From: Lysinibacillus_B sp050613145
Lineage (GTDB): Bacteria; Bacillota; Bacilli; Bacillales_A; Planococcaceae
Assembly (NCBI RefSeq): GCF_050613145.1
Contig: NZ_CP192507.1
Span: 124,001-188,000 of the forward strand
Direction: 5' to 3'
DNA: 64,000 nt
Shown: one piece after another, positions 25,297-33,381 of the stretch
How positions within the stretch are numbered: position 1 is the stretch's first letter
How the letters are laid out: each line of letters begins with the position of its first letter
The notes under the pieces: generated by a model
What the model was told of the DNA's origin: nothing
Seen by the model: only the letters and a program-made list of their open reading frames with translations
The model's database searches: none
Program-made: the position numbers and the translations under genes

Positions 25297-25779
25297 TTGG
25301 TAATTGAAGAGTTTTTAAGTCTCGATATCGAGGGCCAATTAAAGTGGCTAAACAAGCAACGAGCTACAAAAAAATTGAAAGTGATAGAGGTGGAATTAGG
25401 AGCAAAAGCGTACGTAATAGAAAAACCTATCAAGTCTGCGGGCTACAAATACGACAACAATCTGAAACGATATATCTTGCACCAAGGGGATAATGGTCAA
25501 AATGAGAATGAAACATTGAGCTTTCTTGAACAACATTTGACGACAATAAAAAGCTTGGTGCATAAAGAGGAAAGCATGGATATGTCAAATGAACTGACTA
25601 TAGACAAGTTGATTTTAAGTAATAGGGTTTACAAGTCAAAGGGTTTAAAAGTCCAAGAGGATGTTTATGCGCGATTTGTTGAGTTGTACAAGCAACAATA
25701 CCAACAATATAAATTGCAGGACATTATCTCACAAGCATTATTGGAATTTTGCCAACGATATGAGGGGAAATCAGGATAG
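25297..25779 (+). CDS. Putative ribbon-helix-helix protein (160 aa)
   Basis: The frame opens at a GTG (25288) that is part of the Shine-Dalgarno AAAGGAGG, so the TTG at 25297, eight bases downstream, is the likely start. The N-terminal ~90 residues are unassigned. The C-terminal ~45 residues fit a ribbon-helix-helix pattern: strand GLKVQ, helix EDVYARFVELYKQQYQQY, helix KLQDIISQALLEFCQRY. Such domains occur in partition and copy-control proteins of plasmids. An inverted repeat precedes the gene. The fold assignment is by pattern only. Confidence 0.5.
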   Translation: MVIEEFLSLDIEGQLKWLNKQRATKKLKVIEVELGAKAYVIEKPIKSAGYKYDNNLKRYILHQGDNGQNENETLSFLEQHLTTIKSLVHKEESMDMSNELTIDKLILSNRVYKSKGLKVQEDVYARFVELYKQQYQQYKLQDIISQALLEFCQRYEGKSG

Positions 25780-25797
25780 TTAATAGAAGAAAAAGGA

Positions 25798-25815
25798 ATG
25801 TTCTGTTCTGAACAT
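25798..25815. promoter_or_regulatory. Palindromic operator ATGTTC-N6-GAACAT, third copy
   Basis: ATGTTC TGTTCT GAACAT lies 19 bp after the RHH-like gene and about 200 bp before a decayed gene (26019). A related half-site GAACATTGAAAT at 25874 resembles the sequence following the palindrome at hsdM (GAACATTGAAAT at 9033), so operator context as well as core is shared. Confidence 0.6.
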
Positions 25816-26018
25816 AATTTTGAATAATTATTCTATAATTCGAATGCACTTTTATTTTTCAAAGTTTACATAAGAACATTGAAATTCCTATTTTAATTGG
25901 TTTTATTGTGCTGTCAGTTATATTTGACATTATTTTGTTCGACATTAATAATGAATAAAAAATTGCTGCAAATACGAACGAATGTTTTAATTAAATTAAC
26001 AAAAGAAAGGATGATAGT

Positions 26019-26327
26019 ATGTTAAAGCTTACAAAAGAAGAAGCTATAGAAATGTTAGAAAAAAGTTATTATTTTCCATAAGTGATGGATTTTGAATATG
26101 ATGGAGGAATGGTTGATTTTGTAATATATACTCCTGTTTTGTATCCAACTAATACTCCAGATATTTACTACTGCTATGCAATGGCTGTAAAATTAGTAGA
26201 ATTACAAAATATAGTTAATTCTGATTTAGAAGATGATGAATGGACTAGCATAGAGAATTATGAAATGTTGAGAAGGTGTGGATTAGAGGTTGTTAAATGG
26301 AAAGTGAAAGTTCAAGAGATAATATAA
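26019..26327 (+). pseudogene. Small gene interrupted by an in-frame stop
   Basis: An ATG at 26019 after AAAGAAAGG opens a frame MLKLTKEEAIEMLEKSYYFP. It meets TAA at 26079-26081 and continues in the same frame with MDFEYDGGMVDFVIYTPVLY and on to residue ~102. Only one codon separates the two parts, so a single-base change (for example GAA to TAA) explains the break. I do not recognise the family; the size and acidic character would suit an immunity-type protein. Its end overlaps the next decayed gene by 31 bases. Confidence 0.6.
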
Positions 26328-26633
26328 TTCGAAACACGTTAAACTTTAAAGTGCAAGCAGGTGCATATTACGATTCAAATGTGAGAGCAGCAATAATAAC
26401 TGTAGAACTTTGGATTAATAATAACCTAGAAGGATATTTATATTTAGATGTAACTTTGGGTTGCGATATTGATATCGAGAATATCACTTTAACTATGAGT
26501 AATGATTGTATTTTCCCCTTGAATGTGGCTAGACGCTGATGAGAAAAACTTACCGAAACTTTTATTAGGAAGCATTAGATTATTAGAGGTTGTAAAAGAA
26601 TGGGTAAATAATAGTGTAGAAACATCTTTATAA
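26297..26633 (+). pseudogene. Small gene broken by a frameshift
   Basis: The first frame runs from 26297 (MESESSRDNIIRNTLNFKVQ) to TGA at 26537. The next frame continues without a gap from about 26526 as LDADEKNLPKLLLGSIRLLE through VVKEWVNNSVETSL to TAA at 26631. The clean continuation points to a single indel near 26520-26530. The reconstructed product is ~110 residues of unknown family. Together with the upstream gene it forms a dead two-gene unit. Confidence 0.55.
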
Positions 26634-26915
26634 GTGAAATCTAAAGAATATCTCTATTATTAATCTGTAGGATATTTTTTTATATAATTTTGAAGCTTAG
26701 TAGTATATGCAATAAATATAATAGTTACATTAATTAGTATATTATAGGGGGAGTTCAAACCAGGAAAAATAGGATACTTAGATTATCTATAGAGACTAAT
26801 TCCTGCAATCACGAAAATGTTGTATGTCGTGACTTGAGAATGATACTGACTTTGATATAATTAAGATAAACACATGTAATTATGTGCTACTAAAACTATA
26901 TATAACTAATTTATT
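26634..26915. other. AT-rich non-coding stretch
   Basis: I see no gene, repeat or convincing promoter in this stretch before the long hairpin at 26916. Confidence 0.4.
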
Positions 26916-26995
26916 AAGCATCTTTGCTTATAAGTAACAGAACGTGTTTTAAAAAAACTACTTTTTGTTGCTTATATGTAACGGGTGCTTTTTTT
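26916..26995 (+). terminator. Long hairpin with T-tract upstream of the 27049 gene
   Basis: AAGCA at 26916 pairs with TGCTT at 26986, and the arms continue imperfectly for ~24 bp (TATAAG and AACA matched) around an A/T-rich loop containing TTTTAAAAAAACT. The 3' arm runs into TTTTTTT. A very similar hairpin, with loop TTTTAAAAAAAACT, lies just upstream of tnsA at 30437-30515. The pair may be terminators insulating cargo genes, or leader attenuators. Confidence 0.6.
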
Positions 26996-27048
26996 GTTGT
27001 CTGAAATAGTTTTAGATAAATTTAATAGCATGATAGGAGCTGAATTAA

Positions 27049-27861
27049 ATGCGTAATTATTTTGATAAAGATTGGATAGTAAGTGATATTACAGAGGAAA
27101 TGGGTGGAACACCTGCTATTGAGGTGAGGGGCTATTTTGATGAATTTAAAGAAGATGATGAGGTATGCTCATTTTTCTTTAATGACATTAACCCCATGTC
27201 TCAAGTTGAAAATGTTAGTTTAGTAAAGCATGCTCCGGATATGTATCGTTTTTTACTGAAAGCTGAAGGGTTTTTACCAAAAGATTTACGGCTTGAATGG
27301 ATAAGAATTAAGAAAAAACTAGGTGAACAATTTGATATTGATGAACTTCCTTTGCCAGTAATTGAAGAGGAAATTTGTGATTACAATGACTCTATTGAAA
27401 CTAATAATATTCCGATGGAGTTTTTAGAAATAAATAAGGTTTTAAGTTTTTATGATATTTCCGATGTTCGTTTTGATTACGATGATTATGAAGATGAAAC
27501 GGGTATATTGGGATTTGTATTACATTCAAACGAACTGCTGGTTTATGTTTATATTTACGTTTTTATGGGAGAAGTCATAATTCGTTTGAAAATAATTGAA
27601 AAAGTTAAAGGCTTTATTTACTTAAACACAGGATGGTTAAATAAATATATAACTAATAACCTAGAGCTAAGCTCAATCATACTGGAAGCATTTCAACTTG
27701 CCAAAGATTATATTGCAAAGGATAGTACAGTAGAGTTTTATGATGAAGTTCGTAGACATTATCCTATGTCAACTCCAAGTCAAGAGCAACAACTAAAAAA
27801 TTTAGAATATTTAATGTCATATTACTACCAAATTGAGAGCCGTTGGATATTGGAGCTTTAA
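27049..27861 (+). CDS. Hypothetical acidic protein (270 aa)
   Basis: I do not recognise this protein. It starts with an ATG after GGAG and encodes a strongly acidic product beginning MRNYFDKDWIVSDITEEMGG. Runs of Asp/Glu occur throughout (YDDYEDETG). VKHAPDMYRFLLKAEGFLPK resembles a short motif common in phage and plasmid proteins. No membrane or signal segment is visible. It stands alone between the long hairpin at 26916 and the tyrosine recombinase gene. Acidity and solitary cargo position would suit an immunity or anti-defence protein, but that is speculation. Confidence 0.6.
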   Translation: MRNYFDKDWIVSDITEEMGGTPAIEVRGYFDEFKEDDEVCSFFFNDINPMSQVENVSLVKHAPDMYRFLLKAEGFLPKDLRLEWIRIKKKLGEQFDIDELPLPVIEEEICDYNDSIETNNIPMEFLEINKVLSFYDISDVRFDYDDYEDETGILGFVLHSNELLVYVYIYVFMGEVIIRLKIIEKVKGFIYLNTGWLNKYITNNLELSSIILEAFQLAKDYIAKDSTVEFYDEVRRHYPMSTPSQEQQLKNLEYLMSYYYQIESRWILEL

Positions 27862-28012
27862 ATATAAATCGTTTTCAAAATATATGTATGCTTTTAACTA
27901 AAAGGATACGTACAGAATGTTGATTTACTAGGACTTTTGATTTGTGTGCTTATTAAATGTATGCTTATTATAATATATAGATAAAACCATACATAAGGAT
28001 TGGGGTTTTTGG

Positions 28013-28597
28013 ATGGCAAATTACACCAAGAAAAAAGGTATGTTAATCGATGTGCAGCCCCTAAGAACCAAAAGTGAAGTGCATGAAATTTTAGAGGCGT
28101 TAGGGATGTCAAAAGAATTTGGTTTGCGAAATCAATTGTTGTTCAAACTTGGAATTTCTACCGGTTTACGTTGTGGGGATTTAGTGGCTCTAAAAGTGGA
28201 ACAATTGAAAGGGAAAAGCTCATTTAAAATTCGTGAGGGAAAAACGCAAAAAGAACGAACGGTTTATTTAAATAACTTAATGGCGGATATTGCAGATTAC
28301 ATTGAAACATTGCCGTCAGATGTAGAGTATTTATTTCCGAGCCGGAAAGGGAATGGACATATAACAACAACGCAGGCTTACCGTATAATCACTAAGGCTG
28401 GTGAAATGATAGGGAATGCATCAGTAGGAACTCATACGATGCGTAAAACTTTCGGCTATACGTATTATCAAGCAACTAAAGATGTGGCAACTTTAATGGA
28501 GATATTTAATCATTCGTCCCAAAAAACAACTATGAGGTATTTAGGACTTACGGATGAAAGTATCGAAAATAGTCTGAAAAAGATTTCGTTCTTTTAA
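28013..28597 (+). CDS. Tyrosine recombinase, catalytic domain only
   Basis: This 194-residue protein corresponds to the catalytic domain of phage-integrase-family recombinases. STGLRCGDL carries the first Arg (residue 53), HTMRKTFGY the His-x-x-Arg, and NHSSQKTTMRYLGL the second His and nucleophile Tyr. The N-terminal SAM-like core-binding domain is missing and the ORF begins only ~20 residues before the catalytic fold, as in some small integrases and in truncated genes. All catalytic residues remain, so it could be active. It may resolve replicon multimers or be a relic of an integrative element. Confidence 0.85.
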   Translation: MANYTKKKGMLIDVQPLRTKSEVHEILEALGMSKEFGLRNQLLFKLGISTGLRCGDLVALKVEQLKGKSSFKIREGKTQKERTVYLNNLMADIADYIETLPSDVEYLFPSRKGNGHITTTQAYRIITKAGEMIGNASVGTHTMRKTFGYTYYQATKDVATLMEIFNHSSQKTTMRYLGLTDESIENSLKKISFF

Positions 28598-28708
28598 GAG
28601 GATTCGAAGATATATTAATATATAGGAGATAAGGCGCGAGAATACTTTATCAAGCACGGTTTCATTGATTAATAGCGACTGACTGACTGACTGTGTACAA
28701 AAAGGCAT

Positions 28709-28757
28709 AAATAGCCCCCTGCAACGTTCCTAGAGCGCGTGCGGGGAGCTATTTTTT
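28709..28757. terminator. Bidirectional terminator between recombinase and DUF4062 gene
   Basis: AAATAGC with partial GC pairing (CCCC...GGGG) pairs with GCTATTTTTT across a loop of about 20 bases. It lies directly at the end of the minus-strand DUF4062 gene and after the plus-strand recombinase gene. Confidence 0.7.
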
Positions 28758-30294
28758 ATATTTCGTATTTTAATGTTCCAGTAATTTTTTGTGTTAGGTT
28801 TTTCGATGTAATTTCATAATTAATATCAAACGTTTCATTCGCTTTTATTAAAAGGTAACAAGGGAACCACATACTTGTTGATGGATTAAGCTCATCAAAT
28901 GTGAATTTTAATACTTGAGCATCTGAACTTATATAAGCAGAAAAATATAAAATTTGTTCTGTCTCATCTTCAAATTCAGCATGTAAAGTTTTAAGTTTAT
29001 CTTCAAAAGATTCCTTATAAGAGAAAGGTAATGGAATATTTGTTATTGGTAATGCAGGTTTATACTGTTCAGCACAATAATATTCTAATAAATCACTAGT
29101 CTCTTTGGGTTTTAAAATTGATTCAAGTAAATTGTTAGTAAAATACTCTATAACATAATAGTTAGGTTTTTCGATTTGTTCAGCAGTTAAAATTTGAACG
29201 TTTTTAGGGAATGTTAATTTTACTGTAATAGATTCATTATACTGATGTCCGATATTAGATAAAATTAAAGGTGCAATTGAAAATCCGTCTAAATAATTAA
29301 AATAATCTAGAAACCCTTTTATTTCAAATAGCATAACCTCGTAGTCTCTAAATAAATCATATTTTTCTTTTTCTTTGTCGGTACCAATAATGGTTGTTCC
29401 ACCACCTATGGCTAGGTTTAAGGTGCTCTTTTTTAAATCACCGAAGTCAAAAAAGTCACCTTTCAACTCGATACCTGTAATTTGCTTTGTGATTTCATAA
29501 CATTCTGCTTGTTCATTATTACTAATGATGATAGGTGAATTTATGTTAAATTTAATAATATTATCGATGCTTTCATTGTTATCTGCGTCGTTTTTCTTAG
29601 GCAAATTAATAGAAGAAACTTTATGAATGAGCTGTTTAAGAGATTCAATTTTTTCCTTGATAAAAGTTGAGCTTGAATATGCTCTTCTTAACCCTGTAAT
29701 ACTATTAGTAATTGTTTCGTTTTTAGGATTATAAAAAGCCACTGAAAGTTGATTGTTAGTTATTGGCGTAAGTGAGACAGATGACTCACCATGTTCATTT
29801 GCAAATAAAGTTAAATGGTTTGTCACTTTTTCTTTCAGCAATTCACTAGAATCATAAGTGTCATATAGACCTTTGGATTGGCATTCAGTCTTGAAATCCT
29901 TTAACCGTTGATATTGTTCATAGTCTATTGAGTCTGGCATTACAGGTTTATTAGAAAAATAAAGCATTACTTTTTTATTCTGCTCCATAAATTCTGTAAT
30001 TTCCTCAACAGTACCTGATTCTGCCACTCCTGTATGCGTTCCTAACTTAGTCCAAAAAGCTCCGATTAATATATCTGATGTTTCTACTATTTGTTTGTTG
30101 ATTAAACCCTGTGGACGTCCACCCATAGTAGGTATAGTGTGAGTCTCCCATTTAATAGGTAGAAAGACAATCTTATAATGCTCTGAATTCTTTGTGTTCC
30201 ATTCATGAAGAATTTTGGGTATTAATTCTCTTTCTTCAGATACGTCAGAAGGTGATGCGATTAGTACTTTGTAAACTTTTGCGTTGAAAGCCAT
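28756..30294 (-). CDS. DUF4062 domain protein (512 aa), putative defence effector
   Basis: The N-terminal ~160 residues match the DUF4062 pattern: VYKVLIASPSDVSEERELIP at the start, then TSDILIGAFWTKLG and SGTVEEITEF. This is a TIR-like alpha/beta domain found in several suspected NTPase or nucleotide-signalling defence proteins. The remaining ~350 residues are unassigned and contain no obvious helicase, protease or membrane segment. An upstream in-frame ATG at 30348 exists, but the ATG at 30294 follows GAGG at proper spacing and starts directly before the domain. It lies between cargo and the Tn7-like genes, on the opposite strand to tnsA. Confidence 0.7.
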   Translation of the reverse strand: MAFNAKVYKVLIASPSDVSEERELIPKILHEWNTKNSEHYKIVFLPIKWETHTIPTMGGRPQGLINKQIVETSDILIGAFWTKLGTHTGVAESGTVEEITEFMEQNKKVMLYFSNKPVMPDSIDYEQYQRLKDFKTECQSKGLYDTYDSSELLKEKVTNHLTLFANEHGESSVSLTPITNNQLSVAFYNPKNETITNSITGLRRAYSSSTFIKEKIESLKQLIHKVSSINLPKKNDADNNESIDNIIKFNINSPIIISNNEQAECYEITKQITGIELKGDFFDFGDLKKSTLNLAIGGGTTIIGTDKEKEKYDLFRDYEVMLFEIKGFLDYFNYLDGFSIAPLILSNIGHQYNESITVKLTFPKNVQILTAEQIEKPNYYVIEYFTNNLLESILKPKETSDLLEYYCAEQYKPALPITNIPLPFSYKESFEDKLKTLHAEFEDETEQILYFSAYISSDAQVLKFTFDELNPSTSMWFPCYLLIKANETFDINYEITSKNLTQKITGTLKYEI

Positions 30295-30436
30295 GTAATT
30301 ACCTCGCTTCATTTTTTCTAAAATATGGTTACTATTAATTATAATCAAAATTCCTATTTATTTATATTGTTTAAATGATACAATTTAAGTAAGCACGAAC
30401 TAAGTGCTGCCTAAATCATAAATAAAGTCTGCTTAT

Positions 30437-30515
30437 AAAGCACTCATGCTTATATGTAATATTCAGTTTTAAAAAAAACTGTCTTTGTTACATATATGTC
30501 ATGGGTGCTTTTTTT
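30437..30515 (+). terminator. Long hairpin with T-tract upstream of tnsA
   Basis: AAAGCAC at 30437 begins a ~28-bp imperfect stem (CATG and TATATGTAA matched) closing with GGGTGCTTTTTTT at 30503-30515, with a loop holding TTTTAAAAAAAACT. It ends 8 bp before the tnsA ribosome binding site, so read-through could control tnsA expression. It is homologous to 26916-26995. Confidence 0.6.
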
Positions 30516-30537
30516 GATGCTTGGAGGAGGACAGAAA

Positions 30538-31302
30538 ATGCAGAATGCTAAAGTTCAACGCTTTATTAAAGAGGGAAGGGGGCAAGGAACCGGGAGCGAG
30601 TATGTGCCTTGGGTGAAAACATCGGACTATTCGAGCAAAGGCAGAGCTACTCGTATTCGAGGGATAAAAACAAAGCGTATACATCATTTACATTCAGACA
30701 ACCAGCTACGCGCGTTTTTCATGTTTGAGCATAGCGATGCTGTTTTGGACATTCGTGAAAGCTTCCCATTATTAGATGCAATGGAAGTTATCGATGATAA
30801 AGACGGGTTACGCTTTGATAAATTCACTGATTCAGAAGGCAGTGCATTAGTAATATGCACAACGTTTTTACTTACTGTACGAGAAGAAACGGGTGAGGAA
30901 AAACTCGTAGCAAGGTCTGTGAAAAATACAAGCGAGCTAACTAAGAAAATAACATTAGAAAAGCTAGAAATTGAGCGTCGTTATTGGAAAGCACGAGGTG
31001 TAGATTGGCAAATAGTGACCGAAAAGCAACTTCCACGACAATTTTGTAACAACATTGAATGGTGCAGGGAAACTTTATTAGAGGAAATGAAAGAGAGTGA
31101 ATTGGCGGGTGCATTGTTATCGTATATCAAAAACAATCCCTCCATACCAATTAAATTGCTATTTAGTGAATTTGAACATAAGCAGGAAATAGAACCAGGG
31201 CAAGGATTATGGCTCTTTCGCTATTTATTAGCGAAGAAATGTTTGGAAGTGAACATTAGAAATCCTATTAATCTTGCTGCAACACTAGAGGAGTTAAAGT
31301 AG
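30538..31302 (+). CDS. tnsA: TnsA-like transposon endonuclease, catalytic residues apparently lost
   Basis: This 254-residue protein aligns along its whole length with Tn7 TnsA as I recall it: IKEGRGQGTGSEYVPW, then HHLHSDNQLRAFFMFEHSDA, VLDIRESFPLL, and LEKLEIERRYWKARGVDWQ. In Tn7 the active site uses Glu63, Asp114 and Lys132. Here the corresponding positions read Gln56 (SDNQL for SDLEL), Thr109 (CTTFLL for STDFLV) and Lys129 (ARSVK). Two of three catalytic residues are thus replaced, so 5'-strand cleavage may be impossible. ATG 30538 follows GGAGGAGG and is preferred to the upstream in-frame start at 30496, which lies in the hairpin. Confidence 0.88.
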   Translation: MQNAKVQRFIKEGRGQGTGSEYVPWVKTSDYSSKGRATRIRGIKTKRIHHLHSDNQLRAFFMFEHSDAVLDIRESFPLLDAMEVIDDKDGLRFDKFTDSEGSALVICTTFLLTVREETGEEKLVARSVKNTSELTKKITLEKLEIERRYWKARGVDWQIVTEKQLPRQFCNNIEWCRETLLEEMKESELAGALLSYIKNNPSIPIKLLFSEFEHKQEIEPGQGLWLFRYLLAKKCLEVNIRNPINLAATLEELK

Positions 31303-31311
31303 GAGGTCATT

Positions 31312-33381
31312 ATGAATTTTATTGTAAACCAGCTATTTAGACATAGTAATGGCAATGTTATTCGTTTGCTACATATTAATCGTTTCACAGATGTTTTGTA
31401 TGTATTGAATATGGAAGGGAATCGCTGGCCTTATCCGATGCAATCGAAGGATTTATTAGAAGCAGTTCAATCAAATATGTGGATGGAGGTTCCCGATACG
31501 TATATTCGTGCTGTTCCTGAAGAAAATTTAAATATGAAGGAACGAGAAAAACGAGATAAAGCGTGGAAAATGATAATGGCATTTTTAGGGGAATTAGAGA
31601 GTGAGGAGTTAGCTTTTATAGGTAGCTATCGTAAACCGGCTATTGATACGGTACTACGTAAATATCAGATGAGCTATAACGGATTCAAAGCATTGCTGCT
31701 GAAATATTGGAAAGGTGGAGGGACGAAAAATAGTTTACTGCCTAATTATTATAAATGTGGCTCCAGTGGAGAGAGCAGAAATCTTTCAAATAGAAAGGTA
31801 GGTAGACCATGTAAGAATGGCAGATATGGCATCAATATTGATGATAAAGTGAAACGCCAATTTAGAGCAGGGTTGAATAAGTACTATTACAACGAGCGCA
31901 ACAATAGCTTGAAGTTCACATATGAAATGATTTTGAAAGATTATTACACAGTTGATTGTACAGATGATAAGGCTGGGGCAATACTGATTTTAGCGAAAGC
32001 AGTGCCTAGTTATAATCAATTTTTATATTGGTTTAAGAAAATAAACGATACGAAAAAAGAAATTATCCAACGCCAAGGCTTACGTAACTATCAGCAAAAT
32101 TATCGAACAATTATTGGTGCTTCTACGAGCGAGGGATGGCAATTTGATTCGACGCAATTTGATATTTATTTAGTCAGTTCTACAAATCGTAATGTAATTG
32201 TTGGACGTCCTATTTTGCACTTAGCTGTATGTGCCTTTACCCGTATGATAATGGGATTCTGCATCTCCTTCGAATCATTAAATGGTTATGGGGGAGAAAT
32301 GTTGGCACTTTATAATGCGATGACTTCTAAAAAGCAGTTTTGTAAAAAGTATGGCATTGATATTGAAGATACTGAATGGCCATATGGTGTGCCAAGCAAA
32401 ATCCTCACTGACCAAGGAGCTTTAGAAGGGAAACGGATTGAACATGCAATTGAGCAATTAGGTATCGCCATTCAGCAAACACCGCCATATCATGCTGACT
32501 ATAAAGGAATCATTGAACAAGCTTTTGAACAGCTCAATGTTAAAATAAAGCCTTTTGCTGATGGTGTAGTCGTAAAAGGTAATCAAGCAAAAGAGCGCGG
32601 TCAAAAGGATTATCGCTTACAAGCTACAATGACGATTGATGAATTTACGAAAGTAGTAATTAAAACAGTACTTTTTCATAACAATCATCATGTATTAAAG
32701 GATTATGTGCTTACTGAAGAGATGATTGAGCTAGGTGTAGAGAAGATACCGATTAAGCTTTGGAATTATTATGTCAGTTCTTATAAAGGTAGTGTGCGAA
32801 TGCTACCTGAAGAATTAATTCGTATAAATCTTTTGCCAATAGACACGGCAACTTTGACTGCGCGCGGTGTATCGTTTAGAAAAATGCTTTATGCTTCACC
32901 AGAGTTGTTAGCTGCGGGGGACTTTGTAGAAGCTCGTGTGAATGGAAGTAGGAAGTTAAAAATATGCTACAACCCATTGGATATATCAGAAATCTATATG
33001 TATCGGGATGATGGACATCTTCAAAAGCTTGCATTATTAGAACATCTGCTTACTTACGCTGGTAAAGGTCAAGATGAGGTAGCGGCTCTCAAAGAATATG
33101 AGCAAGATAAAGACCGCAAAAATCAAGAGCAAGAACTGCAAGCGAAGATTCAATTATATGAAGAGCTTGAAGTAATAGTGGAAAATGCTAGAGAGGAAAG
33201 CGTGGCAGAACGTGACCCAAACTTATCGAAGGCTCAAAGAATTAGGGGGATTAAAGATAACCAACAAGCAGAACGAATGCTACAACGCGAAATCTTGCGA
33301 GAGCCAGTGCCAGAAGCGTCCATGGAATTAGAAGAAGAGTTTGATGAATTTGCGATGTTTAGAGGTGGTAGGGATGAATAA
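31312..33381 (+). CDS. tnsB: Tn7-like transposase TnsB (DDE recombinase)
   Basis: This 689-residue protein has a retroviral-integrase-type catalytic core. D279 lies in GWQFDSTQFD, D367 in KILTDQGAL and E402 in YKGIIEQAFEQLN, giving the DD35E spacing expected for TnsB/TniA. The N-terminal ~270 residues hold predicted helix-turn-helix segments for end binding; the C-terminal part is charged and helical (residues ~590-650), suited to contact TnsC. It binds the transposon ends and joins 3' ends to target DNA. It starts 9 bp after tnsA with GGAGG and overlaps tnsC by 8 bp. Confidence 0.93.
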   Translation: MNFIVNQLFRHSNGNVIRLLHINRFTDVLYVLNMEGNRWPYPMQSKDLLEAVQSNMWMEVPDTYIRAVPEENLNMKEREKRDKAWKMIMAFLGELESEELAFIGSYRKPAIDTVLRKYQMSYNGFKALLLKYWKGGGTKNSLLPNYYKCGSSGESRNLSNRKVGRPCKNGRYGINIDDKVKRQFRAGLNKYYYNERNNSLKFTYEMILKDYYTVDCTDDKAGAILILAKAVPSYNQFLYWFKKINDTKKEIIQRQGLRNYQQNYRTIIGASTSEGWQFDSTQFDIYLVSSTNRNVIVGRPILHLAVCAFTRMIMGFCISFESLNGYGGEMLALYNAMTSKKQFCKKYGIDIEDTEWPYGVPSKILTDQGALEGKRIEHAIEQLGIAIQQTPPYHADYKGIIEQAFEQLNVKIKPFADGVVVKGNQAKERGQKDYRLQATMTIDEFTKVVIKTVLFHNNHHVLKDYVLTEEMIELGVEKIPIKLWNYYVSSYKGSVRMLPEELIRINLLPIDTATLTARGVSFRKMLYASPELLAAGDFVEARVNGSRKLKICYNPLDISEIYMYRDDGHLQKLALLEHLLTYAGKGQDEVAALKEYEQDKDRKNQEQELQAKIQLYEELEVIVENAREESVAERDPNLSKAQRIRGIKDNQQAERMLQREILREPVPEASMELEEEFDEFAMFRGGRDE

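Noticed and set aside
28677..28692. GACT tetranucleotide repeat
   Set aside because: Only about four units, in an intergenic region near a terminator; no sign of a phase-variable gene.
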